Shown piece by piece: positions 45,240 to 54,645 of a stretch of 64,000 nucleotides of DNA. Under the pieces are notes generated by a model. The model saw only the letters and a program-made list of their open reading frames with translations. It was not told the DNA's origin and made no database searches. How positions within the stretch are numbered: the stretch's first letter is position 1; the number at the start of each line of letters is the position of its first letter. The position numbers and the translations under genes are program-made. The stretch covers positions 3,410,001 to 3,474,000 of the forward strand of contig NC_020520.1 in assembly GCF_000348785.1 (NCBI RefSeq). Direction: 5' to 3'. Source of the stretch: Ilumatobacter coccineus YM16-304 (lineage in GTDB: Bacteria; Actinomycetota; Acidimicrobiia; Acidimicrobiales; Ilumatobacteraceae).

Positions 45240-47200
45240 CAACGCACTCCTTCGGCGGGCAGTTTGTCGATGCGGATCGAGGCCGCCTTGAACTCCGACG
45301 TGCCCGAGCGCCGGTCCCATGCGTCGTTGGTCAACACGTTGACGTCGACGAGTTCGGGAAAGTGGAACGTCGTGAAGGTGAGCCCTTCGGGAATGTCGGG
45401 CTGGATCCGGATCGCCATCTCGATCGCGCCGCGTGGCGACGACACCTTGACGACTTCACCGTCGACGACGCCGGCGGCCGCCGCATCGGCCGGGTTGAGG
45501 TCCAGCGCCTCGCCGTACCGGATCGGTGACGTGAAGCCGCCCGACTGCACCCCGGTGTTGTACGAGTCGAGCGAACGACCCGTGGTGAGGCGGAGTGGAA
45601 ACTCGGCGGTCAACTGCTCTTTCGGGCCTTCGTGCTCGACGACCGAGAACGGAGCCGGCTCGCGTCCGCCGAGGTCGTGCTCCCACAACCATCCGTGGAG
45701 GAACGGCGAGCCCGGGTGATCATCGGTCGGGCAGGGCCACTGCAAGCCGCCTTCGGACTCGAGTCGGTCGTACGACATGCCGGCGTGCAATGGCGACAGC
45801 GAACGGAGCTCGTCCCAGAGCGCTTCGGGCTCGCTCGTGCCGAGGTCGACGCCGAGCCGATCGGCGAGCGCCACCATGATGTCGACGTCGTGGCGCGCCT
45901 CACCCGGAGGAACGACGGCGCCGCGCACCCGCTGGACCCGCCGCTCCGACGACGTGACCGTTCCGTCGGACTCCGCCCACGCGACCGAGGCCGGGAACAC
46001 GACGTCGGCGAGTTCGGCGGTGCGGGTCATGAAGATGTCTTGCACCACGAGGCAGTCGAGGCCGCCGAGCAGTTTCCGAGCGTGCTGGATGTCGGCTTCG
46101 GAATCGGCGGGGTTCTCGCCGACCACGTACGCCGCGGTCATCTCGCCGCGCTCCATCGCTTCGAACATCAGCGTCAGGTGGAGACCCGGTGTCGGGTTGA
46201 GCGACGTGCCGTAGACCGCCTCGAACTTGGCGCGTTCGGCGTCGTCGTCGACGCTCTGGAAGCCCGGCAACTTGTCGGGCAGCGCGCCCATGTCGCCGCC
46301 GCCCTGCACGTTGTTCTGCCCGCGGAGCGGAACGAGGCCCGATCCCCACCGTCCGACGTGGCCGGTGAGCAACGCCAGGTTGCACAGCGACAACACGTTG
46401 TCGACGGCGTTGTGATGCTCGGTGATGCCGAGCGTCCAGAGAATCTGCGACTTGTCGCCGGTGGCGTAGGCGTGCGCCAGCTCGCGGATCGCGTCGGCCG
46501 GCACGCCGGTGATCTCGGCAGCGACGTCGAGCGTGTACGGCTCGACCGATGCGGCGAACTCCTCGTAGCCCTGCGTCGAGTGCGCGATGAACTCCTCGTT
46601 CGTCAACCCGGCGTGGATGATCTCGCGGGCGATGCCGTTGGCGAGGGCGATGTCGGTACCCACGTCGAGGCCGAGCCACAGGTCGGCGAACTTCGACGAC
46701 GAGGTGCGGCGCGGGTCGACGCAGTACATCGAGGCGCCATTCTTGACTCCTGTGAGGAGATGGTGGAAGAAGATCGGATGCGCCTCGCGCGCGTTCGATC
46801 CCCAGAGGACGATCACGTCGGCCTCCTCGATCTCCTCATACGAGACGGTTCCCCCGCCTGCTCCGAACACTGTCGCCAGACCGACGACGCTGGGAGCGTG
46901 TCAAGTCCGGTTGCAGGAGTCGATGTTGTTCGACCCCATCACCATGCGGGAGAACTTCTGCGCGAGGTAGTTCACCTCGTTGGTGGCCTTCGAGCACGAG
47001 AACATGCCGAACGCATTCGGATTGGTGCCGTCGGCGATCCGGGTGCGCGCCGCGCCGAGGCCCGCTGCCGCACGGTCGAGCGCTTCGTCCCAAGTCGCGG
47101 GTCGGAGTTCACCGCCGTCGCGGACCATCGGTGTGGTCAGACGGGGGAGACCCGGCCGACTCATCTTCTCGTGGTGCGGCACCTTCGAACCCTTCGGCAT
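45239..47200 (-). CDS. fdhA: formate dehydrogenase catalytic subunit, selenocysteine-containing (TGA recoded)
   Basis: A 653-residue molybdopterin bis-MGD enzyme oxidising formate to CO2, read through an in-frame TGA at 46903-46901 (residue 100). Before it the protein has GMFSCSKATNEVNYLAQK and NNIDSCNRT; after it come HAPSVVGLATVFGAGGG and VLWGSNAREAHP. This matches the active-site segment of FdhF, where selenocysteine or cysteine precedes His. The remaining body is intact: DKSQILWTLGITEHHNA, LRGQNNVQGGGDMGALP and the C-terminal LRLTTGRSLDSYNTG. ATG 47200 is chosen as start. The [4Fe-4S] motif is on another polypeptide. Conventional calling would report two fragments or a pseudogene. Dedicated selA/selB/selC genes are not in the window. 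Confidence 0.88.
46872..46903 (-). promoter_or_regulatory. bacterial SECIS element with its UGA codon
   Basis: Begins at the TGA (46903-46901). After 18 nt comes the loop GGTCT (46882-46878) on a six-pair stem (GTCGTC with GGCGAC, one G-U). The E. coli fdhF SECIS, as I recall it, has the same GGUCU loop at the same distance. SelB with Sec-tRNA would bind here. It lies inside the coding sequence, as usual for bacteria. Confidence 0.82.
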
Positions 47201-47422
47201 GGGGGTCAATTTAGTCGGGGGGACCTCTCGACCCATGCCGGGCGTTCGGCACGCTCCGACGACTGGACCGTCATCCGCCGACCGGGCGGGCGAGGCACCG
47301 TGACCTGGCGTGACTTGGCGACACATGGCGTGACCTGGCCAGGCGTGGTGTGACGCGCCGAAACGAAACATTCACCGACGCGCGCGGTCGCCCACCACCT
47401 CGATTCGTTAGGATCACCCAAC

Positions 47423-48547
47423 ATGCGTGACGACTGGAACGAGGGAGACGGCGCCGTGCTCACCACCGCTCCGCCGGCTCCTCCCGCCGACCGCCCCGCC
47501 CCTCGATTCGACAAGCCGGTCGAACAACGCAGGCGCGAGTTCGCGCTCGGCGTCGGTTCGATCGCGATCCTCGGCGCCGCAGCGATCGGCATCGTCGTCA
47601 CCGGTGGCAGCGACGGCTCCGACGAGTCACTGCTCATCAACGACACTCCCGCAGCCGGCGCCGAAGCCGCTGCCGACCTCGACGCTGCCTCCGAGATCAT
47701 CTCCGCGACCGAGAACAACGACGAGGCGTTCGTCGAGATGATCGACGTCGAACTCGCCGGCATCACCGACCCCGATCCCGAAGGCGAGGAAGGTACCGCG
47801 TCGCGCGCCGACGGCGGTTGCACGATCGGAGCACTCTCGCTCCGCCTCGGAGCGTCGGGAGACGGCGTCGTCTGCTTGCAGAACGCCTTGGCCGACGCCG
47901 GCTTCTTCGACGGGACCGCCGACGGAGAGTTCGCGCAGTCGACCTTCGACGCCGTGCAGGCGTACCAACTCGCCGAAGACCTGTTCGTCGACGGCGTGGT
48001 CGGACGCGAGAGCGCCGTGTCGCTCGACATCTGGCCCGACGAAGAATCCCTCGTCACCCGCACCCCGGCGCCCGAACCCGGCGCCGTCGACTTGTGGGGT
48101 GTCGAACTCTCACCGGTCGCCTCGGCCGGCGACGACGCGCCGCCGCTTCCCGAGAACTCCGGCTCCGGATACCGCGTCGTGTACGACCGTGCCGGCCAGC
48201 GGGTGTGGGCCGTCGACGGCGAAGAGCGCATCATCCGATCGTGGCTCGTGTCGGGCAGCACCTACACCAACGAGCGGCCCGGCACGCACACCGTGTACAG
48301 CCGCAGCGAGGTCTCGACCGCCTGGAACGGCAAGGCCTACCTGCCGCTGATGATCCGGTACCAGAAGACCGAACGCGGCAACATCGGGTTCCACGGCATC
48401 CCCACGAAGGTGTCGACCGGCGAGGTGTACCAGACCACCGAGGAACTCGGCACTCGTCTGTCGGGTGGCTGCCAGCGTCAGCACAACACCGACGCACAGT
48501 TCCTCTGGGGCTTCGCCCCCGTCGGCACCACCGTCGTCGTCACCTGA
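47423..48547 (+). CDS. L,D-transpeptidase family protein with peptidoglycan-binding domain
   Basis: A 374-residue envelope protein. A cytosolic Pro-rich start and one membrane segment (FALGVGSIAILGAAAIGIVV) lead to an acidic linker. A PG-binding-like domain follows (LGASGDGVVCLQNALADAGFF; DGEFAQSTFDAVQAYQ). The YkuD catalytic domain has FHGIPTK and SGGCQRQ, with SGGC in place of the usual SHGC; such variants occur among L,D-transpeptidases. It is the second protein of this class in the window (the other is at 25442-26671). It is divergent from fdhA; the 222-bp gap has GTGACCTGGC words repeated near 47310-47350. Confidence 0.82.
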   Translation: MRDDWNEGDGAVLTTAPPAPPADRPAPRFDKPVEQRRREFALGVGSIAILGAAAIGIVVTGGSDGSDESLLINDTPAAGAEAAADLDAASEIISATENNDEAFVEMIDVELAGITDPDPEGEEGTASRADGGCTIGALSLRLGASGDGVVCLQNALADAGFFDGTADGEFAQSTFDAVQAYQLAEDLFVDGVVGRESAVSLDIWPDEESLVTRTPAPEPGAVDLWGVELSPVASAGDDAPPLPENSGSGYRVVYDRAGQRVWAVDGEERIIRSWLVSGSTYTNERPGTHTVYSRSEVSTAWNGKAYLPLMIRYQKTERGNIGFHGIPTKVSTGEVYQTTEELGTRLSGGCQRQHNTDAQFLWGFAPVGTTVVVT

Positions 48548-48603
48548 GGCCCGAGCCACCCAGCACCGCCGCTCGCTTCGTCGAGTGAGCTCGTCGCTCG
48601 ACC

Positions 48604-48642
48604 AACCTGGTGATTTCCATCCGGGATGGAAATAACCAGGTT
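48604..48642. terminator. 39-bp palindromic terminator
   Basis: AACCTGGT and ATTTCCATCC pair with GGATGGAAAT and ACCAGGTT, with one mismatch between the two blocks, between convergent genes 57 bp after one stop and 7 bp before the other. It is markedly AT-richer than its surroundings. Confidence 0.75.
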
Positions 48643-48648
48643 CGAATC

Positions 48649-49149
48649 TCAGCCGAGCTTCCAGCGACTTTCGGCGCCGGCATGACCGGTGCGGATGAGC
48701 CAGATCGTCGCCGCGATGGCGATCACTGCGGCGAGGATGCTGAGGCCGAGCGCCACCGGGTCCTTGCTCGGTGTCACTGCGCCAGCCGACAGCGACGTGG
48801 CAGGAGCCGAACGAATCTGCCGATCGCGCACGAACAGGCCGGCGGTCACCACCAGCCAGACCAACGTGATCACGAACGTCTGCTCGCCGAGCTCCGAGTG
48901 GCGGTCGACGTTGCCGAACACGTTCTGCGCGTTCTGCGCCGCCTCCCCCGACTCCTTGGCGACGAACAACATCGCTGCGAGCGCGAACACGCCGGCGGTC
49001 ATCCCCCACGACGCTCGCTCGCGCCAGTCGGATCGGAGTGCGAACACCACCGCCACCACCGCTGCGATGGGAAGCAGCACGATCGGTGCGTGCACCGCGA
49101 ACGGATGCGTCGGCACCCCGAAGAACTCGTCGAACAGACCTGCGAACAT
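48649..49149 (-). CDS. DUF2231-like membrane protein
   Basis: A 166-residue protein with four hydrophobic segments (IVLLPIAAVVAVVFAL; WGMTAGVFALAAMLFV; FVITLVWLVVTAGLFV; SILAAVIAIAATIWLI). The opening THPFAVHAPIVLLP resembles the conserved HP...H...P pattern of DUF2231 proteins. The family has no established function, but relatives often neighbour haem or redox genes; here a cupredoxin-like protein follows 43 bp downstream, probably in the same transcript. Confidence 0.75.
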   Translation of the reverse strand: MFAGLFDEFFGVPTHPFAVHAPIVLLPIAAVVAVVFALRSDWRERASWGMTAGVFALAAMLFVAKESGEAAQNAQNVFGNVDRHSELGEQTFVITLVWLVVTAGLFVRDRQIRSAPATSLSAGAVTPSKDPVALGLSILAAVIAIAATIWLIRTGHAGAESRWKLG

Positions 49150-49191
49150 GCGGCGAAGCTAGCCCACTTGGCACGTGAGCCGAGGCCGCGG

Positions 49192-49803
49192 TCAGGAGAC
49201 GGTGATGTCGAGACGCTGCCCGGCTCCGGCGTGGCTGTTGGAGCCGCCGCCGAGATTGCACACGAGGACGTAGCTGCCGGGAGCGAGGTCGACGACCAGC
49301 TCCGCACTGCTCTGCGACCCAACTCGCGCCGTGCGACCGATGAGCGCGCCGGTCGGCAACTGCTCTTCGATGACCGTTCCGCCCTCTTCGAGCGGAAGCG
49401 AGTCGTAGCTCTCACCGGCGATGACCACGAGCTCGTGGGGGAAGCTGCCGTTGTTGACGGCGTTGAACGTGATCGTGCCCGCTGCGTACTCGGTCGGCGC
49501 CGCGATCTCCCACTCGGTCAACGTCGCCTCGATCACCTCGCCGGCGGCTTCCGGCTCCGGTTCCGGCTCGAGTTCGGGCTCGGGCTCGGGCTCGAGTTCC
49601 GGCTCGGGCTCGGGCTCGAGTTCCGGTTCGGGCTCGGGCTCAGCGGCGGTCTCGGGCACCGGCTCGGGTTCGGCCTCCGGAGCGGGCTCGACCTCGGGGG
49701 CGAGCTCGTCGTTCGAGGCGTCGTCGGATCCCCCGCCACACGCACTCACGAGCAGTGCTCCGGCGAGGATGGCAGGCAGGATCCGGTGAGTACGTGAACG
49801 CAT
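49192..49803 (-). CDS. cupredoxin-like lipoprotein with Glu-Pro linker
   Basis: A 203-residue exported lipoprotein: lipobox VSAC (Cys22), then a 60-residue linker of tandem EPEPEPEL units, then a beta-sandwich. Copper-site candidates are His in SFPHELVVI, Cys in YVLVCNL and His in NSHAGAG; no clear Met ligand is seen, and the loop differs from classical plastocyanins. It may be a copper-binding or copper-free cupredoxin. ATG 49803 begins the signal peptide. Its neighbour is the DUF2231-like membrane protein. Confidence 0.75.
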   Translation of the reverse strand: MRSRTHRILPAILAGALLVSACGGGSDDASNDELAPEVEPAPEAEPEPVPETAAEPEPEPELEPEPEPELEPEPEPELEPEPEPEAAGEVIEATLTEWEIAAPTEYAAGTITFNAVNNGSFPHELVVIAGESYDSLPLEEGGTVIEEQLPTGALIGRTARVGSQSSAELVVDLAPGSYVLVCNLGGGSNSHAGAGQRLDITVS

Positions 49804-49907
49804 GGCGGCCAGGGTAATTTGCCGGGCCTCGAAACCGCGGGCACCCTCGGCGATTCCGGCAACCGGCGCATCCCTCGGTCCGGGTCCGCGGCAAGCAACG
49901 TTCGCCG

Positions 49908-50702
49908 TCACGACCGTTCGTGGAGGCCGGCGAATCGGCTCGCGATGGCGGCATGGTCGAAGGGCGCCGACACACCGAGGATCAGGCGATCGCACCCGGC
50001 AGCACCCAGCCCGTCGATGTCCAGATCGTCGGCGTGGAGCCAGTCGAGCACGCTGACCTCGAAGCTCGCTGGTCGCACCTCGGCGAGGCGCCGAAGCAGC
50101 TCGTCGGTGCGCTCCGTGGCGCGGATGTTGACGCCATCGGCCACCTCCACCGCCGCAGCGATCGTCGCCCAGGCCGATGCCCCCACGATGATCGGCGGGC
50201 ACGGCGAGCCGTCCACCACGCCGTCGAGGCCGTCGAATCCGACGCCGGGGACCTCGAACGATCGCGCTCCCGACCAGATCGCCCGGAGCGCTCCGATCGA
50301 GTCGACGAGCACACGGCGTCGCTCGTCGGCCTCGGCGAGCACGGTGCCGATCGCGTCGTGCTCGACGGCGAACCGAGATCCTGGCGCAGCTCCCGACCCG
50401 ACGCCGAGCAGAACGCGCCCCGGCGCCAGCGACTGCAGCGAGTTGACGGCGGACGCGAGTTGGGCCGGATGCCGATTGACCACGTTCGCCACCAGGATGC
50501 CGAGCCCGATGCGCGATGTGGCCACCGCCATGGCCCCCAGACACACGAACGGGTCACGCGACCACGGTTTCGACACGACCGACCCGCTGAAGTGGTCGGT
50601 CAGCCAGACGGCGTCGGCGCCCAGCGACTCGGCCAGCACGGCGACGTCGACCATGTGACGCACATCGGCGCCGAACGGATTGATGGCGAGATCGACGCGC
50701 AC
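49908..50702 (-). CDS. luciferase-like (LLM) F420/flavin-dependent oxidoreductase
   Basis: A 264-residue bacterial-luciferase-fold enzyme, shorter than the usual 280-340. It opens with INPFG and [15 protein letters not shown], then [25 protein letters not shown] and [11 protein letters not shown], all typical of F420-dependent reductases in actinomycetes. GTG 50702 is taken as the start from homology; the in-frame extension upstream overlaps the divergent gene. F420 dependence and substrate are inferences. It is divergent from the N-acetyltransferase, 63 bp apart. Confidence 0.85.
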   Translation of the reverse strand: MRVDLAINPFGADVRHMVDVAVLAESLGADAVWLTDHFSGSVVSKPWSRDPFVCLGAMAVATSRIGLGILVANVVNRHPAQLASAVNSLQSLAPGRVLLGVGSGAAPGSRFAVEHDAIGTVLAEADERRRVLVDSIGALRAIWSGARSFEVPGVGFDGLDGVVDGSPCPPIIVGASAWATIAAAVEVADGVNIRATERTDELLRRLAEVRPASFEVSVLDWLHADDLDIDGLGAAGCDRLILGVSAPFDHAAIASRFAGLHERS

Positions 50703-50765
50703 GTGGGCACGGTACCGGCGGCCGAGTTCTCCGAGATGTCGGCCGAGGCCTCTAGCGTGGAGGCG

Positions 50766-51569
50766 ATGGCTGGTGGGTTCGACGTCGACGCATACCTCGA
50801 ACGAATCGGACGCGAACGCCCGGCGGCCGCCGATGCGGCGACGCTCGGCGATCTGCAGTACGCCCACCTCGTGGCGGTGCCGTTCGAGAACCTCGACATC
50901 GTGTTCGCCGGCGGGGTGCCACACGATCGCGACGAGGCCGTCGGCAAGATCCTGCGTGGCCGCGGCGGATGGTGCTTCGAACTCAACGGAGCCTGCTCGA
51001 TGCTGCTCGACGAGCTCGGATACGACGTCAAGCTCATCGGCGCTGCGGTGCTCCTCGACGGCCCGAGCAAGGTGCTCGACCACCTCGCACTCGAGGTCAC
51101 CCCCCGTGAGAGCGACGGAGACGCCGAGGTCGGGGCGCCGATGCTCGTCGACGTCGGCTTCGGCGACACCTTCGTTCGCCCCCTCGAGCTGAATCGATCG
51201 GGACCGCAAGACGGCGGCACGAACGACTTCGAATTCATCCCGAGCCCGCAGGGCACCACGCTCGCCGAGGTGGTCGACGGGATTCCCGAGGCCCGCTATC
51301 GGTTCAAGCGCGTGGCGCACCGCTTCGACGACTTCGCCCCGGCCGCCTCATCGATGCAGCGCGACCCGGCGAAGCACTGGCGGTCGAAACCGTTCGCCAC
51401 TCGCCTGCTCGGCAACGGCACCGACCGGGTGACCCTCACGCACGACACGCTCAAGTTCCGTCGGGCCGGCACTCAGACCGAGCAACCGGTGGCACGCCAC
51501 GAGTGGGACGACGCGCTCGGCGAATGGTTCGGCGTCGAACGGCCCGGCCCGTGGCCCGACGCGACGTGA
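50766..51569 (+). CDS. nat: arylamine N-acetyltransferase
   Basis: A 267-residue cytosolic enzyme that transfers acetyl or propionyl groups from CoA to aromatic amines or related substrates. The Cys-His-Asp triad is visible in RGRGGWCFELNG, VLDHLALEV and LVDVGFGD. VPFENLDIVFAG near residue 40 is typical. ATG 50766 is the start closest to homology. In mycobacteria NAT is linked to sterol catabolism, but no steroid genes are adjacent here. Confidence 0.9.
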   Translation: MAGGFDVDAYLERIGRERPAAADAATLGDLQYAHLVAVPFENLDIVFAGGVPHDRDEAVGKILRGRGGWCFELNGACSMLLDELGYDVKLIGAAVLLDGPSKVLDHLALEVTPRESDGDAEVGAPMLVDVGFGDTFVRPLELNRSGPQDGGTNDFEFIPSPQGTTLAEVVDGIPEARYRFKRVAHRFDDFAPAASSMQRDPAKHWRSKPFATRLLGNGTDRVTLTHDTLKFRRAGTQTEQPVARHEWDDALGEWFGVERPGPWPDAT

Positions 51570-51623
51570 ATCGAGCTGCGCCACGCCTCGCCGGTCGTGA
51601 CCGGCAAGACTGTCGCCAGACTC

Positions 51624-53276
51624 ATGACGAACCACACCGAGAACCCCACGCCGATGCCCGCTCCGCGCGCTGACACCCCGTCGTGGTGGCGGCGCAGCTG
51701 GGTCGCATTCGGGGCGTGCCTCGTCCCGGCCGCGGTGCTCGCTGCCTGTTCACTCGGTGGCGACGACGATGCGGCGACGAGCGATGCGGTCGACCTCACC
51801 GCCGACGCCGAGATCGCAGCCACGTCGACGCCAGCCGCAGACACGACGACCAGCGACACCGCGACCAGCGACACCGCGACCAGCGACACGGCGACCGACG
51901 CCACGACCACGGCAACGCCGACCACCGAGCCCGACACGACCTCGGTCGCCACCGACGTGCACGGCATCTCCTTCGCCGCCGACATCGAACCGATCATCAC
52001 CACGAGTTGCGCGAACTGCCACACCGGCAACGGCCCCGGCACGCAGCACGTCATCATGGACACCGCCGGCGTGGTGGCCAAGGCGTCGGTCGGCATCGAG
52101 TTCGTCACCCGCACCGGCTTCATGCCGCCGTGGCCCGCCTCCGACGAGAGCGTCGCGTTCGAGCACGATTGGAGTCTCACCGACGACCAGATCGCACTGC
52201 TCGCCGACTGGCACGAGGCCGGAGCCCCACTCGACGTCGCCGAAGATCACGTCATCGCACCCGCATCCGGACAGACCGTGCGACTCACCGACCCCGACGT
52301 CGCCGTGCTGTCGCAGGGCGCGTACGACGGCAAACTCGGCCAGGACGACGAGTATCGCTGTCTGATCTACGACCCCGAGTTCGACGGTCCCGGCTTCGTC
52401 ACCGGCATGGACTTCCAACCGCAGCAGGAGCAGGTCGTCCACCATGCGGTCGGCTTCCTGCTCAGCGCCGACGACCGCGCGGCCCTCGAAGCGATCGACG
52501 CCACCGACGGCAACGGCGGCGGCTGGACCTGCTTCGGCTTCTCCCCCGCGCCCAGCGCCGACCTGATCTACGCGTGGGCTCCTGGCCAGGCAGCCTCGCG
52601 ATACCCCGAGGGCAGCGGCCTCCACCTCGACGACGGCGACTTCTTCGTCATCCAGACGCACTACCACTTCGACGTCGAGGCGCCCGCCGATCAGTCCACC
52701 CTCGCCCTCGACTGGACACCCGAAGACGAAGGGGCCGACCTCGACCGCGTCGACATCACGGTCTACACCGGCCCCGCCGAGGTGCCGTGCTCATCCGACG
52801 AGGCGGGCCCGCTGTGCGACCGCGACGCGGCGATCGCGCTCGCGCGGGAGAAATACGGCCCGGGCGGAGTGCTCGCCGACGGGATCCTCGCGCTGTGTGG
52901 CCAGACGCCTGCCGACTACGCAGGCTTCACCGACGGCTACTCCGAGTCGAGCTGCGACCTCCGCGCCGGTGCGAGCGGCGAGTTGGTGTCGGTGTTCGGG
53001 CACGAACACGAAGTCGGCGCCAGCTTCCGCATGACCCTCAATCCGGGCACACCGGAGGAGCTCGTGGTGCTCGACATTCCCGACTGGGACTTCGACTGGC
53101 AGCTGAACTACGAACCGACCGACACGATCGTGATCGAGCGCGACGACGTCGTGCGACTCGAGTGCTCGTGGGACCGGGCACGCCGCGACCCGACGCTCGA
53201 ACCGGCGTACATCGTGTGGTCCGACGGCACCGACGACGAGATGTGCTTCGCGTCGATCGTCACGCGCCCGATCTGA
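51624..53276 (+). CDS. haem c / copper type II monooxygenase-like lipoprotein
   Basis: A 550-residue exported protein. The signal has a lipobox (LAAC, Cys42) after a longer than usual N-terminus. A Thr/Asp/Ser repeat linker (TSDTA units, residues 70-110) precedes a cytochrome c site, CANCH (129-133), with possible Met ligand in GFMPPWP. Next are peptidylglycine-monooxygenase-like copper sites: VVHHAVGF, QTHYHF and the C-terminal TDDEMCFA. This resembles ascorbate-dependent type II copper monooxygenases with a fused haem domain, found in various marine bacteria. The substrate is unknown, and haem may feed electrons in place of ascorbate (inference). Confidence 0.8.
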   Translation: MTNHTENPTPMPAPRADTPSWWRRSWVAFGACLVPAAVLAACSLGGDDDAATSDAVDLTADAEIAATSTPAADTTTSDTATSDTATSDTATDATTTATPTTEPDTTSVATDVHGISFAADIEPIITTSCANCHTGNGPGTQHVIMDTAGVVAKASVGIEFVTRTGFMPPWPASDESVAFEHDWSLTDDQIALLADWHEAGAPLDVAEDHVIAPASGQTVRLTDPDVAVLSQGAYDGKLGQDDEYRCLIYDPEFDGPGFVTGMDFQPQQEQVVHHAVGFLLSADDRAALEAIDATDGNGGGWTCFGFSPAPSADLIYAWAPGQAASRYPEGSGLHLDDGDFFVIQTHYHFDVEAPADQSTLALDWTPEDEGADLDRVDITVYTGPAEVPCSSDEAGPLCDRDAAIALAREKYGPGGVLADGILALCGQTPADYAGFTDGYSESSCDLRAGASGELVSVFGHEHEVGASFRMTLNPGTPEELVVLDIPDWDFDWQLNYEPTDTIVIERDDVVRLECSWDRARRDPTLEPAYIVWSDGTDDEMCFASIVTRPI

Positions 53277-53294
53277 GTCGAGGCGCTGCGCTCG

Positions 53295-53912
53295 TCAACC
53301 GGTGGGTGCGAGCAGCCGCTCCATGGCGAAACGAAGTGCCGCCGTGGTCTCGGTGAGGTCGCGATTGCAGCGCCCGGCGAGCGTGTTGATCGTGCGCATC
53401 CGGACGAGCACGGCGAGCGCTGACTCCGCCGACGCCCGGACCGACTCGTCGAGCGCGTCGAGTTCGGGACCGAACGCGGTGAGCACCGCCGAGTCGAGTC
53501 GAAGCATCGCCGCTTCGACCACGTTCTCGGGGAGGTGCCCGAGCAACGGCGCGACCTCGAACCACATGAGCACGCGTTCACGGCTCACCCGGTCGAGCTT
53601 GACGTCGATGTCCTGATGAGGATTGATCTGTGACGGCTCGGGGACACGCTGGATCTCTTCTTCGAGGCGCGTCGTGACCGCGTCACGCACCGCCTCTTCG
53701 AGCACGCCGTAGTAGCGGTACACGCTCCGACTGGCGACCCCGGCACGCCTGGCGACGATCGGGATGCTCAGGTGCGCTCGCTCGGCGAGGAGTTCGACGA
53801 TCGCGCCGCGCACTGCGGCCATGTTGCGACTTCGTCGGAGGACTCGGCCGTCGGTCTCGGAGCCAGACTCCCGCTGAGGGCCCTCTGCCTTGTCGATCAC
53901 GGTGTTCTCCAT
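53295..53912 (-). CDS. TetR-family transcriptional regulator
   Basis: A 205-residue regulator. The N-terminal helix-turn-helix is LSIPIVARRAGVASRSVYRYYGV (about residues 49-71), the TetR signature. The C-terminal ligand-binding half has no recognisable ligand class. ATG 53912 (MENTVIDKAEG) is favoured over an upstream ATG at 53963 because it leaves a normal N-terminal arm. It follows the VOC gene on the same strand (87 bp gap). Confidence 0.88.
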   Translation of the reverse strand: MENTVIDKAEGPQRESGSETDGRVLRRSRNMAAVRGAIVELLAERAHLSIPIVARRAGVASRSVYRYYGVLEEAVRDAVTTRLEEEIQRVPEPSQINPHQDIDVKLDRVSRERVLMWFEVAPLLGHLPENVVEAAMLRLDSAVLTAFGPELDALDESVRASAESALAVLVRMRTINTLAGRCNRDLTETTAALRFAMERLLAPTG

Positions 53913-53999
53913 TGCGGTTCCATTCAGCCATCCGTCGCTCACGTTGTCAATACGTCGGCACATTCCCGACCGAACTTGAACGCTTTCCGTGGTCGGATG

Positions 54000-54542
54000 T
54001 CACCGAGTGGCGTCGACGGCGGTCCTCGGAGTGTGGCTGACGTCGTCGGGTCCGAGCTCCCGTGTCCACGCCGCCATCTCGAGCGAGATGCCGTCGGGAT
54101 CGGTGAAGTAGATCGAGCGAACATACACGTCGTCTGTCACTTCGCGCGAAATGCCCCATTCGCTGTTGTCGTGGTTCGCCACCTCGGTGCAGTCGACGCC
54201 TGCGGCGCGCAGCACCTCGACGTAGTCGTCGATCTTGTCGGCCGGCACGCCGAACGCGACGTGGTTCATCGAGCCGTGCGCCGTCGTGATCGGCCCCTGA
54301 TCGGGGCGGTGCGCAGGCGCCGACACGCCCGGCACGGCTGGTGGCGCGTCGGGGAACCAGAAGAACGCGAGCGAGTCGCCGTTGCCGCAGTCGAAGAAGA
54401 AGTGCTGACCCGCTCCCCCACCGAGTTCGATCGTCTTGACGAGCGGCATGCCGAGCACCCCCTCGTAGAACTCGACCGTTCGCGCCATGTCGCTCGACAC
54501 CAGCGCGAGGTGATTGATTCCTGTGAACTCGAACTTCCCCAT
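54000..54542 (-). CDS. VOC-superfamily protein (glyoxalase/dioxygenase fold)
   Basis: A 180-residue protein of the vicinal oxygen chelate fold. Metal-site positions fit INHLALVSSD (His), MNHVAFGV (His) and ISLEMAAW (Glu). The HFFFDCGNGDSLAFFWFP segment is typical of glyoxalase-like proteins in actinomycetes. The reaction is undetermined. It is divergent from the helicase gene (103 bp), and the TetR regulator lies downstream on the same strand. Confidence 0.85.
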   Translation of the reverse strand: MGKFEFTGINHLALVSSDMARTVEFYEGVLGMPLVKTIELGGGAGQHFFFDCGNGDSLAFFWFPDAPPAVPGVSAPAHRPDQGPITTAHGSMNHVAFGVPADKIDDYVEVLRAAGVDCTEVANHDNSEWGISREVTDDVYVRSIYFTDPDGISLEMAAWTRELGPDDVSHTPRTAVDATR

Positions 54543-54645
54543 CGCGCCAGTCTTCCACCGTCACACTCCGGCCGAGACCATCGGCACGACCATCGGGCGT
54601 CCACCGGCGCGACCGCACGGCCCGCGGGTCGATACGGTCGGGGTC

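Noticed and set aside
46901-46903. The TGA between the two formate dehydrogenase ORFs as a nonsense mutation making a pseudogene.
   Set aside because: The TGA lies at the Sec/Cys position, is followed by a correctly spaced SECIS-like hairpin, and the frame and motifs are intact on both sides, so recoding is the better explanation.
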